Shown: positions 42,895 to 51,856 of the stretch, one piece after another
Layout: every line of letters starts with the position of its first letter
How positions within the stretch are numbered: position 1 is the first letter of the stretch
Assembly: GCA_003512955.1 (NCBI GenBank)
Contig: DOTG01000040.1
Span: 172,426 to 236,425, forward strand
Length of the DNA: 64,000 nt
Reading direction: 5' to 3'
Origin: Marinilabiliales bacterium
Lineage (GTDB): Bacteria > Bacteroidota > Bacteroidia > Bacteroidales > SZUA-534
Notes under the pieces: generated by a model
What the model was told of the DNA's origin: nothing
Databases searched by the model: none
The model's input: only the letters and a program-made list of their open reading frames with translations
Position numbers and translations under genes: made by a program

Positions 42895-43009
42895 TCCGCA
42901 AGTCACGGCGTGACTTGTTAATTAAATGACACTTATGGATAAAAAACAGATGCTTTTAAATAAAAAGTCACACCGTGACTATCAGCAAGTTTGTATTTTT
43001 TTTTGCGGA
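42895..43009. repeat. Degenerate copy A of the CCGCAAGTCA palindromic element
   Basis: Starts TCCGCAAGTCACGGCGTGAC, has the mirror arm AGTCACACCGTGACT at 42966-42980, and ends near TTGCGGATTTA. It is a diverged relative of the exact-size copies at 48822-48924 and 59289-59391. Confidence 0.7.
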
Positions 43010-43025
43010 TTTAAGGATATATTTC

Positions 43026-43327
43026 CCTGTTTTTCATCATCCTTTACCTGTTTCGTGCAATACTTTACATATCCGCAGTAATGGTTTTCCTGTTTTTCGT
43101 GATGCTTTACATATCCGCAGTAATAGTTTACATGTTTTTTGTGATGTTTTACATATCCGCAGCAATGGTTTTCTTGTTTTTTGTGATGCTTTACATATTT
43201 GCAGCAATGGTTTTCTTGTTTTTTGTGATGCTTTTCATATTTGCAGCAATGGTTTACATGTTTTTCGTGATGTTTTACATATCCGCAACAATGGTTTATC
43301 TGTTTTTTGTGATGCTTTTCATATCCG
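43026..43327. repeat. 42-bp tandem repeat array (six full units and a diverged one)
   Basis: CATATCCGC or CATATTTGC recurs at 43068, 43110, 43152, 43194, 43236, 43278 and 43320, exactly every 42 bp. As 42 is 14 codons, frames stay open on both strands. One minus-strand frame (42982-43419) gives YVKHHKKQENHCCG-type repeats; one plus-strand frame (43081-43449) gives hydrophobic ones. The minus frame takes its N-terminus from the GC-rich repeat, so I do not call a gene. Confidence 0.85.
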
Positions 43328-43329
43328 GC

Positions 43330-43555
43330 AAAAACCGGCCGGAGGCCGGCGTTACATCCCTTGTGGCTTTGCAATTGAAGGAACCTGCGGGAATCAGCAT
43401 TGCGGAGCATCTGCGGCACCGGCGTGCCATTCTTTATGGGTTACTATGAAAAACCGGCCGGAGGCCGGCGTTACATCCCTTGCGCCTTCGCGGTTGAAGG
43501 AACCTGCGGGAATCAGCATTGCGGAGCATCTGCGGCACCGGCGTGCCATTCTTTT
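43330..43555. repeat. Tandem direct repeat of a GC-rich 107-bp unit (119-bp period)
   Basis: Two copies (43330-43436 and 43449-43555) begin AAAAACCGGCCGGAGGCCGG and end GGCACCGGCGTGCCATTCTT, nearly identical except for a few bases in the middle. CCGGCCGG and GGCACCGGCGTGCC are palindromic. A short related copy lies inverted at 24611-24640. No gene fits. Confidence 0.85.
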
Positions 43556-43693
43556 TTGTCTTGAAAAGTTCCCCCGGGGGCGCAGCCGTCAGGCCAAATG
43601 TTATTAAATATTGATAGTCAATTGTTTTGATACAAATAAATTAGTAAAACCCACCTTATTTGTTCACTTCATTTATGAGAAAATACATTTTTC

Positions 43694-43811
43694 AACCTTA
43701 GTAGAATACATTTTTTGACACAAACACAACCTTATTACCTTATTTGTTGCTTGTTTTTACCATAATAAGGTAATAAGGTTATTCTATACGCCCACATTTT
43801 CTACTAAGGTT
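43694..43811. repeat. Nested perfect inverted repeats
   Basis: Outer arms AACCTTAGTAGAA (43694-43706) and TTCTACTAAGGTT (43799-43811), and inner arms AACCTTATTACCTTAT (43728-43743) and ATAAGGTAATAAGGTT (43765-43780), are all perfect. The whole can fold into a long hairpin or cruciform. There is no ORF in it. Confidence 0.85.
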
Positions 43812-43955
43812 AAGGTAGAAAATAAAGTTTTTCCAGGGATTTTCATATTTCTCTTATCAATTTTTCATTTATCAACTTCATATTTCATTCATTGGAGGTA
43901 GATAGTTAATTACACATTGAGATTCCTTGCAGTAAAAAAGGGGATTACCTTTGGT

Positions 43956-43998
43956 GAGATCGCTTCGCTTAGTTCCTCACTTCGTTCGGAATGACAGG
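43956..43998. repeat. Dispersed CTTCGCTT/CACTTCGTTC intergenic repeat
   Basis: GAGATCGCTTCGCTTAGTTC followed by CTCACTTCGTTCGGAATGAC is a widely seen dispersed intergenic sequence of Bacteroidota and other genomes. I cannot attach a function. It is the only item between the nested inverted repeats and the serA terminator. Confidence 0.45.
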
Positions 43999-44020
43999 TC
44001 TTGTCTCGGTCATAGAGGGA

Positions 44021-44055
44021 AAAAAAGGGCTTACCATTTTCGATAAGCCCCTTTT
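44021..44055 (-). terminator. Intrinsic terminator of serC-serA
   Basis: On the minus strand AAGGGGCTTATCG, loop, then TAAGCCC and a T run. It is 30 bp downstream of the serA stop. Confidence 0.85.
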
Positions 44056-44084
44056 ATATGTTTAAGGTTACTGTTAATTCCTTA

Positions 44085-45008
44085 TTATTTATTTACCTTA
44101 AAATTCACATTGCCGGTTTCAAAAAAATCAATGATCTGGTTGACAGCGGCAATACCTGCATTGATATTTGCCTCGGCGGTTTGGGCCCCCATTTTTTTAG
44201 GGGTAAAGAAGTATTTTCCTTCATACTTTTCGGCAAATACATGGGCACAGTCCGGGGCAATATCCGACAGGTATTTGAAATCGGCACGGTTTTCCATCAT
44301 CTTTAAGATGCCATCTTCGTCAATAACCTCTTTGCGCGCGGTATTTACAAGAACAGCACCCTGGGGCATTGTGTTCAGCAACCCGAAGTTGATGGATTTT
44401 TTGGTTTGGGCCGTGGCAGGGATGTGCAACGACACGTATTGGCAGGTGCTGTAGAGTTCTTCCACCGATGAAACAGGTGTCACTCCCTCTGCCTGCATTT
44501 TTTCTTTAGCCACAAAGGGATCGAACGCATACACGGACATCCCGAAACCTTTGGCAATTTCGGCCACGTACCGCCCGACGTTTCCATAAGCATGGATGCC
44601 CAGTTTTTTACCACGGAGCTCCACGCCGTCTTTACCGTCGTACCCGTTGCGGGCTGCTGAAATCATCATGCCAAATACCAGTTCGGCCACGGCGTTTGAA
44701 TTCTGGCCGGGAGTATTCATGGCTACCACGTTGTGGGCAGTGGCTGCGGCCAAATCAATGTTATCGAAACCGGCGCCGGCGCGTACAATAATTTTCAGGT
44801 TTTTGGCCGCATCGAACACCTCTTTGGTGGCCAAATCGCTCCGGATGATGATGGCATCGCAGTCGGTCACGGCTTTTTCAAAATCAGATTGCTCGGCATA
44901 TTTTTCGAACAATACTACTTTATACCCTTTGTCTTCGGCAATTTGCTTCATCTGGCTAACCGCAATCTTCGCGAAGGGTTTTTGCGTTGCAATTAATATG
45001 GTTTTCAT
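44085..45008 (-). CDS. serA: D-3-phosphoglycerate dehydrogenase (short form)
   Basis: A 307-residue 2-hydroxyacid dehydrogenase that oxidises 3-phosphoglycerate, the first step of serine synthesis. RAGAGFDNIDL, NTPGQNSNAVAEL, the NAD-binding HAYGNVGRYVAEI and VNTARKEVIDEDGIL (catalytic Arg) are present. It lacks the C-terminal ACT domain of the long E. coli type, as is usual for Bacteroidota. It follows serC by about 80 bp and probably shares its transcript. Confidence 0.9.
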   Translation of the reverse strand: MKTILIATQKPFAKIAVSQMKQIAEDKGYKVVLFEKYAEQSDFEKAVTDCDAIIIRSDLATKEVFDAAKNLKIIVRAGAGFDNIDLAAATAHNVVAMNTPGQNSNAVAELVFGMMISAARNGYDGKDGVELRGKKLGIHAYGNVGRYVAEIAKGFGMSVYAFDPFVAKEKMQAEGVTPVSSVEELYSTCQYVSLHIPATAQTKKSINFGLLNTMPQGAVLVNTARKEVIDEDGILKMMENRADFKYLSDIAPDCAHVFAEKYEGKYFFTPKKMGAQTAEANINAGIAAVNQIIDFFETGNVNFKVNK

Positions 45009-45087
45009 AGTTTGGATATTTTGATTAATTGGTCATCGGATGAATTTTATGGGAAAAGGCATCCATCCGATGACTTTTAAGATAGAA

Positions 45088-46167
45088 TTATCCTTTAATT
45101 TGTTTTTCAAAATCCTGCATACAGGTCACCAAAGCCTTTACATCGTCAATGGTACAGGCATTGTAGGTTGATGCGCGGAACCCGCCCACGGAACGGTGCC
45201 CTTTGATGCCCACAATTTTGCGGCTTTTGGCCAGTTCCATAAATTTTTCGGTCAGGTCTTCGGTACCGTCGGCCCAAACAAACGGGATGTTCATGCGCGA
45301 ACGCGAACCTTTTTCAACCGGGGCACGGAACAACGAGTTACGGTCGATTTCGGCATACAACATATCGGCACGTTCGTTGGCTAACCGGTCCATTGCTTTG
45401 ATACCGCCGGAAGCTTTCACCCATTTGAGGGTTTCGTTCAAGGCAAAGATATTCACGCATGGGGGCGTGTTGTACATGGAACCATCTTTGATGTGCACAT
45501 CGTAACGGAGCATGGAAGGGATGGGGCGATCGGCCACTACTTTTTGCAGCATATCGTCGCGCAGGATGACGAAAGTGACCCCGGCAGGTCCCAGGTTCTT
45601 TTGTGCCCCGCCATAAATCATGGCATATTTTGAAACATCCACCGGGCGGCTCATAATATCCGACGACATATCGGCAATCAAAGGCACGGGGGAATCCAAA
45701 TCTTCAAATATTTCGGTACCACGGATGGTATTGTTGCTGGTAATATGCAGGTAATCCACATCGGCAGGGATTTTAAACCCTTTGGGATAATAGGTGTGGT
45801 TTTTATCTTCGGAATTGGCAATTACTTCCACTTTCCCAAATAACTTGGCCTCTTTAATGGCTTTGTTCGCCCATGTTCCGGTATCGACGTAGGCAGCTTT
45901 GGTTTTTAAAAAGTTGAATGGTATCATGGCAAATTGCAAACTGGCGCCACCGCCCAAGAACAACACATGGTAGTTGTCGGGGATGTTTAAAACTTCTTTG
46001 AATAAAGCCATGGCCTCGTTAATAATGGGTTCAAAATCTTTACTCCGGTGCGAAACTTCGAGTATGGATTGTCCGCTATTATTTAACTCCAAAATGGCTT
46101 TGGCAGTATTTTCCAAACAGGGGTCGGATAATTTGCAGGGGCCGGCGTTGAAAATGTGCTTTCTCAT
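45088..46167 (-). CDS. serC: Phosphoserine aminotransferase
   Basis: A 359-residue class V PLP enzyme that converts 3-phosphohydroxypyruvate to phosphoserine. HIFNAGPCKL, SILEVSHRSKDF, FLGGGASLQF, YGGAQKNLGPAGV (PLP lysine in AQKN) and VGGFRASTYNA are the family motifs. It is the first gene of the serC-serA unit; the DUF1015 gene that often follows in this phylum is separated here by the island. Confidence 0.95.
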   Translation of the reverse strand: MRKHIFNAGPCKLSDPCLENTAKAILELNNSGQSILEVSHRSKDFEPIINEAMALFKEVLNIPDNYHVLFLGGGASLQFAMIPFNFLKTKAAYVDTGTWANKAIKEAKLFGKVEVIANSEDKNHTYYPKGFKIPADVDYLHITSNNTIRGTEIFEDLDSPVPLIADMSSDIMSRPVDVSKYAMIYGGAQKNLGPAGVTFVILRDDMLQKVVADRPIPSMLRYDVHIKDGSMYNTPPCVNIFALNETLKWVKASGGIKAMDRLANERADMLYAEIDRNSLFRAPVEKGSRSRMNIPFVWADGTEDLTEKFMELAKSRKIVGIKGHRSVGGFRASTYNACTIDDVKALVTCMQDFEKQIKG

Positions 46168-46611
46168 AATTTATTGGATTTTAATATATTATAATAATCT
46201 TAAAAGTTATTTTGTCTGATGCTAATTTAAAACAAATTCTAAGGTTAATCCCGCTTTTGCCCCTCTAATCCCTATGCTGTTACCTATTTTATAACAGATT
46301 GCACTAAATAAAATTAAACCGTATCCTTAGTTTTAACTTTCCTAATAATTATTAAGCAAATGTATGATATTTACTTAAATCAGTAAGCGTTTTAATGATA
46401 TTTACAATAAATTATTATGAACAATTGCTTAATGAGGAAAAATAATTGAATTCTGAAAATTTAAACAGATTATAGTTATACTTTTATTAGCATAGCAAAG
46501 AAAATATGGTAGTTAACTATAAATCATTGATTGTCTGTAGCATTTCACCTAATTCTGTTTAGCTATGAGTCAGCTTTTATTACATATTTACACCTGCTTA
46601 GTTATTTTAGA
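46168..46611. other. Intergenic region upstream of serC
   Basis: About 440 bp, AT-rich, between serC and the J-domain-like gene. I see no gene, terminator, riboswitch or clear promoter motif; it presumably holds the serC promoter. Confidence 0.4.
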
Positions 46612-47172
46612 CTAACATTTCATTGATTCTCTTTTTTCTTTTCTGTATTTTATAAATCTTATCAAATGCCATTCTTCTCGATTATAAATCTTTAATGAAT
46701 ATGCAAATAATGGGAAGGTATATATCCCAGTAATAATGATTGTCATGTACCAAGATAAGAAACCAGATTTATACGCTAAAAATGGTATAAAAATTAGAAT
46801 TAATGCTAATATGTATCCTACTAGGTAAAATATAAAAAGAAAAAGATTGAATCCAGGTAATAGTTTCTTTTCAAATATGTCAAAAGGTAAATTTGCTAGC
46901 TCTTTTGCTTCTTCTATCACTTGCTCTTTATATTTTACATTCCACTCATCAAACAATTCAATTTTAGTTCTGTACCTTCCAATTTGTTTTTCATTGAGTT
47001 TGGTTAAAAGCTTGTAACTTATATAAAACGATATGAATTTATTATAATATTTTTTGTCGCGTAAAACATAAGGATGATATTTCAATGCAAGCTTCCTATA
47101 TGATTTTTCAATCTTTCTATTTGAAGAATGTTTTTCTACATTTAATATTTTATAATATTCATCCAGTTCCAT
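46612..47172 (-). CDS. Membrane protein with a degenerate J-domain
   Basis: A 186-residue protein. The N-terminus (DEYYKILNVEKHSSNRKIEK, then SYRKLALKYHPYVL) is a J-domain, but the essential HPD is HPY (33-35), so it should not stimulate Hsp70 in the usual way. Two hydrophobic helices follow (about 110-134 and 141-163), with a basic C-terminal tail. It probably uses the J fold as a binding module at the membrane. AT-rich; function unknown. Confidence 0.7.
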   Translation of the reverse strand: MELDEYYKILNVEKHSSNRKIEKSYRKLALKYHPYVLRDKKYYNKFISFYISYKLLTKLNEKQIGRYRTKIELFDEWNVKYKEQVIEEAKELANLPFDIFEKKLLPGFNLFLFIFYLVGYILALILIFIPFLAYKSGFLSWYMTIIITGIYTFPLFAYSLKIYNREEWHLIRFIKYRKEKRESMKC

Positions 47173-47263
47173 TGATCCAATATTTTCAGTTAATTATCTC
47201 TTCGTCTTTCGTGATTGAAGTATAAAAAATGTATTAACTCGAATCTATAATCTTATTGATCTA

Positions 47264-47555
47264 TTATTTATGAAAAGCCCTTAAATTTTTAATCCTTTCA
47301 ATCGCCGCATCTTCTGTAGAAAATATTTTCGATTTTAAATTGTGACCAGCCCTTTCCTTATTAAAAAATGTATTTGCAAATCATCAAGTCCAAAAGAATA
47401 GGTAGCATTTCAGGCATCGCTCAAAGAATAATAGACATCCCTTTGGGTATTTTCTTTCAAAGTTTTTGCCATCTCATTTATTTCCTCAATCTGAATATTT
47501 CCTTTTAATTCAATCCTGATAATAAAATCAAGATGATGATAATCAATAATTAACA
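47264..47555 (-). pseudogene. Broken gene, STAS/SpoIIAA-like remnant
   Basis: From a GTG at 47555 the frame reads VLIIDYHHLDFIIRIELKG and EINEMAKTLKENTQR, then meets an in-frame TGA. The continuation shifts frame and reads NKERAGHNLKSKIFSTEDAA then IERIKNLRAFHK and a stop. The two parts resemble one small domain of about 95 residues that ends in a pattern typical of SpoIIAA/STAS-like proteins. One stop and one frameshift make it inactive. Confidence 0.5.
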
Positions 47556-47580
47556 CGATGATAGGTTGATTAAATAAATA

Positions 47581-48789
47581 CTATAATTCTACAGGGGAAT
47601 TTTTAAAGATTTGAAACCACTCTACGGCAATTGCAATAGCAGGAATGGCCGCGGTATTGTGATCGTTCAGGGGAATGGGTTGGTAAGTCACATTTTCAGA
47701 ACCTGCCAGAACAAATTGTGAATAAATAGTATCGGAAAGCTCCCGAGGAATGTAAGTGTCCATTTCGCCATGGAGCAATAGCAAAGGGGTTTCGTTATGC
47801 CAGGCTTCAACCCGGTTTTGGGCAAAGGCTTCTTTCAATTCATCATAAGCTGAAAGTTCCGGGTAATCGAACACATCTTCGGTAAACAAATCACGGGTAA
47901 CAGTAGTCAGGCCCGCATCAATGGTTGTTCCTGAGTTGATGCCATCGAACAAACCTTTTACCCTGGAAGCATAGGGTTCGTTAAAATAGATAGAAAGCTG
48001 GTCCGAAATAGTGCCGTCTTCGATATACGACAACAGGACATAAGCCAGATAGAAAGGTTTTGGATAGGTTTCCTGCTGTAATACATAGTTCATTAACTGC
48101 TCGGGATTGTATGGCCCGGCGCCGCAAGCGGTCCCGATAACATCCCAACCGGTGTTGTTTTGCAATTCAAGGTATTGCATGGTTGCCAAAGTTATCCAGC
48201 CTCCTTGCGAATAACCGGCTAAAAACAAGCTGTCGTTGGTTGAAACGCCGGAAAGGGTTCCTTCGGGCAAGGCTTTGACAGATTCCAACATGGAAACAAC
48301 CGCATCCACATTGCTTTCTTTATTCAGATAGGGATGGAAATAATCCGACGAGCTACCAAACCCTACCAGGTCGGGAATAACCAACACGTAACCCATACCG
48401 GCCAGCATGGAAAGTGAAAGATGGGTCAGGTACGCGTAGGAAACCGAAGGAGCCTCGTTTTTAGCCACCATTGTTCCGTGCTGAAAACTCAATACCGGGA
48501 AGCTTTTACCAGCAGCCACCGGCACACAAACCAACCCGGAAGCTGTAATGTTTTTCCCCATGTATTCCATAGGATATTGGTAGGTATAAATATCAACGCC
48601 ATAAAAAATATCATCCACCATCTGTGACTGCCCCGATGAGGTTAAAAACGCTTTGATGGTTTCAACCGCCAAAGTATTTACCTTTTGATAGTTTTTTACT
48701 TCCGGATCGGAATCATCGTTCGATGAACAGCCTGCAAATACAACTAAAAACAGCGCAAAACAGCTAAATGAAAAAAACGTTGACTTCAT
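47581..48789 (-). CDS. Lipoprotein alpha/beta hydrolase (secreted lipase-like)
   Basis: A 402-residue lipoprotein. The signal FALFLVVFAGCSS has the lipobox Cys at 21. The mature part is an alpha/beta hydrolase with the nucleophile elbow GYSQGG (192-197), QHGTM near the oxyanion hole and LLLHGEMDTYIPRE near the catalytic Asp; His is likely in LNDHNTAA. It resembles fungal-type secretory lipases or family peptidases. It acts in the periplasm or at the cell surface. A copy of the palindromic repeat lies just upstream. Confidence 0.82.
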   Translation of the reverse strand: MKSTFFSFSCFALFLVVFAGCSSNDDSDPEVKNYQKVNTLAVETIKAFLTSSGQSQMVDDIFYGVDIYTYQYPMEYMGKNITASGLVCVPVAAGKSFPVLSFQHGTMVAKNEAPSVSYAYLTHLSLSMLAGMGYVLVIPDLVGFGSSSDYFHPYLNKESNVDAVVSMLESVKALPEGTLSGVSTNDSLFLAGYSQGGWITLATMQYLELQNNTGWDVIGTACGAGPYNPEQLMNYVLQQETYPKPFYLAYVLLSYIEDGTISDQLSIYFNEPYASRVKGLFDGINSGTTIDAGLTTVTRDLFTEDVFDYPELSAYDELKEAFAQNRVEAWHNETPLLLLHGEMDTYIPRELSDTIYSQFVLAGSENVTYQPIPLNDHNTAAIPAIAIAVEWFQIFKNSPVEL

Positions 48790-48821
48790 AGCGATAAATT
48801 AATTTGGTATAATTCCTTATT

Positions 48822-48924
48822 TCCGCAAGTCACGGGGTGACTAATTGAACACCAATTGTTTGCCTTCTTTGTGTCAAATTGAGTCACCCCGTGACTTTCA
48901 TTGGTTTCCCAAATGACTTGCGGA
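48822..48924. repeat. 103-bp palindromic element, copy B
   Basis: Outer ends TCCGCAAGTCA (48822-48832) and TGACTTGCGGA (48914-48924); inner arms GTCACGGGGTGAC and GTCACCCCGTGAC. Nearly identical and equal in length to 59289-59391, and in the same orientation as judged by the loop sequence. A diverged copy lies at 42895-43009. Confidence 0.85.
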
Positions 48925-49041
48925 TTTAGGGTAACTGAATAAAAACAAAGATACGAGAATATGTTTAGATTGAAATAAGAGGCTGTCCTATTTTGGCGTA
49001 GTCACATTCTAACTTTGCTGTTAAATGTAAAATAGAAAAAA

Positions 49042-49698
49042 ATGACTACTGAACACTATTTAAATGCAGCTTTTATATTTCAGCTTAATGAAAATAAAAC
49101 CATGGAATTTGAAATCTTAACAGATGCCCTACTGGTTTATAAAGAAAGAAGCATAATATGGTATGAACTTGGCCTTTTTTATAGGAGGAAATACATTGCT
49201 GAGAATAAAAAGAAAGCTCTACACTTATCTATTTCATGCATAAAAAAAGCATTACAAATTGAACCTGAAAACGAGATTATTAGTCAGGAACTTTGCAAAA
49301 CCACATATTATGATAATAGAAATTATAAAATACTACAAAGCGTTGAACCTGAATTTGCTGAAAACCTAATTAAAAACAAAATAAATATTACCGATAAACA
49401 GCTTGTAAACGCATTCAACAAGTTAAAAAGCTTTTACTACAAACAAGCCATACTTGTATCGCTGGGACAAACAAAAAATATAAAATATTTTGGGTTATTA
49501 GAATTTTGTTCATTGAATCATGAAAACCAGATATTAAGTCAATCTGCCATTAAACGATTGCCCTATTTTACCGAACAAAAAGATTTAAGCTCTATTTTTC
49601 ATTCTATTATTGAAAATGGGAAGAGATATAAAAATGAACCTTTTTTCACCATGTCGTTACAAAGAATTAATAAAGAATGGGCTAAACAAATGATATGA
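49042..49698 (+). CDS. TPR-like helical protein
   Basis: A 218-residue soluble protein. The N-terminal half has TPR-like helix pairs (NAAFIFQLNENKTMEFEILT, IIWYELGLFYRRKY, SISCIKKALQIEPENEII). The C-terminal part is also helical. AT-rich, no signal peptide. It is the first of a co-directional run of accessory genes but is 157 bp from the nuclease. Confidence 0.6.
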   Translation: MTTEHYLNAAFIFQLNENKTMEFEILTDALLVYKERSIIWYELGLFYRRKYIAENKKKALHLSISCIKKALQIEPENEIISQELCKTTYYDNRNYKILQSVEPEFAENLIKNKINITDKQLVNAFNKLKSFYYKQAILVSLGQTKNIKYFGLLEFCSLNHENQILSQSAIKRLPYFTEQKDLSSIFHSIIENGKRYKNEPFFTMSLQRINKEWAKQMI

Positions 49699-49854
49699 GT
49701 TATTAGAATAATTATTAATAAGTGATTTATTAATTACAAAATACTTAAATTAGATACTCTTATTGTAAATACGTCATTTTATGACAGCTTTAATATATTT
49801 GATTTAAACCCAATTAGTGGGTATAGTAGTCAAAAGCAATTATAAATTTATTTT

Positions 49855-50991
49855 ATGGAAAAACAAAAAGCAATTTTAAAAACAGTCACAGCATGGCTTG
49901 AAGCTCACAAAGAATACAAGAAAATGTACAATAAAAAAATGGCCTTTGACTTTAATTTTATTAACTTTTTTAAAGTTGGCGAAAATAAAGTATCAGAAAT
50001 ACTGGCTTATTTTTTAAATCCTAATGAAAAACATGGCCAAGGAAATGTTTTCTTAAAGGAATTTTTGGAGTTTCTTATCTCTATGAAAATAATTGATTTA
50101 AATAAAACAATCGAAGATTTGGATATAAATAATGTGAAAGTAATTACTGAAAAAGTAATTAATAAAGATCCACAAAGCGATAAGATAGGTCGAATAGATA
50201 TTTTTCTGGAATTTAATAATTATGTGATTGCCATTGAAAATAAATTATGGGCAAAAGATCAGCCCAACCAATTAAGCGATTATTCAACCTTCCTTGCAAA
50301 AAAGAAAAAAGAGAATTTCATACTTTTTTACTTGACACCTTATAAAAAGAAACCAAGTTCTGATAGCATTAAAAATAATGAATGGGAAGAACTGGAAAAA
50401 AAAGGAAACATTGCTCTTTTAGGTTATACCGATGAGGTTTTTAAAATTTTAGACCGTTGGATTGGAGTCTGTGAGGCCGATAATGTTGCTTATTTTCTTA
50501 AGCAATTGAAACAATATATGAGACGTCATTTTTTAGGAAACGAAACATTTTTAATATCTAAGCAAATGGAAAATTTAGTTTTACAAAATCAAGAAGAAGT
50601 TGAAGTATTAATAAAAACATACGAATCAATTAAAAATAAACTCATTCAAATGATTGAAGATATTTCAAAATCAAAAGAGCTTAAAACAATAATAGAGAAT
50701 AATAAAAACAAACTACAACTTTTTGATTTTGACGGGAAAAAAGTATGTAAGGTTATTTTGTCAAAAGGGGATAATGAAATTATTACAATTAGAGTATATC
50801 AGGAAAAAATTAATGTTCATATTAGTTACAGCCTTGGTGAAAAAAACGATGAAGATTTTAATGAAAAAGTAAGAGAATCAGCCCTAATAGAACATGAAAA
50901 ACTAGAATATGGTATGACAACTCAAGATATAATTAATAAATTTAAAGTTCAGATTGAAGTAGCGAATAAATTACTTAAAGAATTAAAATAA
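49855..50991 (+). CDS. PD-(D/E)XK nuclease superfamily protein
   Basis: A 378-residue protein. NKVSEILAYFLNPNEKHGQG near the N-terminus and GRIDIFLEF (Asp115) then IAIENKLWAKDQPNQL (Glu128, Lys130) are the PD-(D/E)XK core of the family I know as PF14281. Such proteins are common in defence islands as restriction-like nucleases. The C-terminal half (after about 230) is helical and may bind substrate. AT-rich. Confidence 0.8.
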   Translation: MEKQKAILKTVTAWLEAHKEYKKMYNKKMAFDFNFINFFKVGENKVSEILAYFLNPNEKHGQGNVFLKEFLEFLISMKIIDLNKTIEDLDINNVKVITEKVINKDPQSDKIGRIDIFLEFNNYVIAIENKLWAKDQPNQLSDYSTFLAKKKKENFILFYLTPYKKKPSSDSIKNNEWEELEKKGNIALLGYTDEVFKILDRWIGVCEADNVAYFLKQLKQYMRRHFLGNETFLISKQMENLVLQNQEEVEVLIKTYESIKNKLIQMIEDISKSKELKTIIENNKNKLQLFDFDGKKVCKVILSKGDNEIITIRVYQEKINVHISYSLGEKNDEDFNEKVRESALIEHEKLEYGMTTQDIINKFKVQIEVANKLLKELK

Positions 50992-51095
50992 TTTACTGTG
51001 ACATACATTGGCTTACCCTACAGATAGCTTTGTTGAGTATTTACTAATGGAGGTGCTGAAAATCCAAAAGAGTAAGCAAACAAAACTTATTTGTT

Positions 51096-51854
51096 ATGAA
51101 AAAACGTGTTACAATAATTATTACATTTTCTTTTATTTTTTCATTCTGTTCAAACCCAAACAAAGAAATTGAAAATAAAACATGGGAGGGGCAGATTCAT
51201 AGAATGAGTGATGATAAAATTCTATCTGATATTAAGTTAAAAATTTGTAGTGACACAATGTTCCTGTTTTCGAATGCAATTTTTGGATCGGAGAATGACA
51301 CTTTGCTACTTCAGAATTTTTCAAACTCCGATTCAATTTTTACTTATAAAAGTTTAAAAGGGGAGCGTTTTCAATTCAAATTCAAATATGAGAAAAATGA
51401 GGATTATGAACATGTATATTTAATAGGTAACGACTACTATATTAGTATTGTAGAAAGTTTTAATGATCTGAAAACAAAAAGTTCATTAGATTTTTATAAA
51501 AACATAAAAGTTCCCAGAAAAAGTTATATGTATCTCGATGGAGCCTACGAAGGTAAACTTGAAATGGAAAACCAGTTAACTAATATGTATTTAGCTGAAA
51601 TGGGTGGCATATCGGTCAAAATGGTTTTCATTGATAATTTTAAAGTTAAAATTTACCTTAAAAATGCTTTTGTGGATTTATTTTCCGGTTCAACAAAACC
51701 ATCCTATGAAACAGTTAGTTATAATATTGTTGGCAATAAACTCTATTTAGATAATAACAAATCTAATTCACAAGTTATTGAAGTTAAAAATATGGGCGAA
51801 ATGCTCATATTAGCTACAGATGATGCAAATGTTATAATGCATAAAGTTTATTAA
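51096..51854 (+). CDS. Lipoprotein of unknown function
   Basis: A 252-residue protein with a lipoprotein signal ending at FSFC (about residue 18). The mature part is beta-rich with two similar halves (each containing a Y-L-DG or G-KLYLDN segment), no known domain. It ends 2 bp before the WYL gene, so the two are probably co-transcribed. Confidence 0.6.
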   Translation: MKKRVTIIITFSFIFSFCSNPNKEIENKTWEGQIHRMSDDKILSDIKLKICSDTMFLFSNAIFGSENDTLLLQNFSNSDSIFTYKSLKGERFQFKFKYEKNEDYEHVYLIGNDYYISIVESFNDLKTKSSLDFYKNIKVPRKSYMYLDGAYEGKLEMENQLTNMYLAEMGGISVKMVFIDNFKVKIYLKNAFVDLFSGSTKPSYETVSYNIVGNKLYLDNNKSNSQVIEVKNMGEMLILATDDANVIMHKVY

Positions 51855-51856
51855 AT

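Noticed and set aside
42895..43009. Considered a CRISPR or phage attachment site
   Set aside because: There are no regular spacers; the sequence is a decayed copy of the palindromic element.
42982..43419. Minus-strand open frame with His/Cys 14-residue repeats
   Set aside because: The frame is open because the repeat is 42 bp long. It starts inside the unrelated GC-rich repeat, and other frames on both strands are also open. Kept only as a finding.
43081..43449. Plus-strand open frame with hydrophobic 14-residue repeats
   Set aside because: Same array; no signal, start context or flanking domain supports a gene.
43694..43811. Considered an origin of replication or a phase-variation switch
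   Set aside because: No replication gene, DnaA boxes or recombinase nearby, and no promoter motif between the arms.
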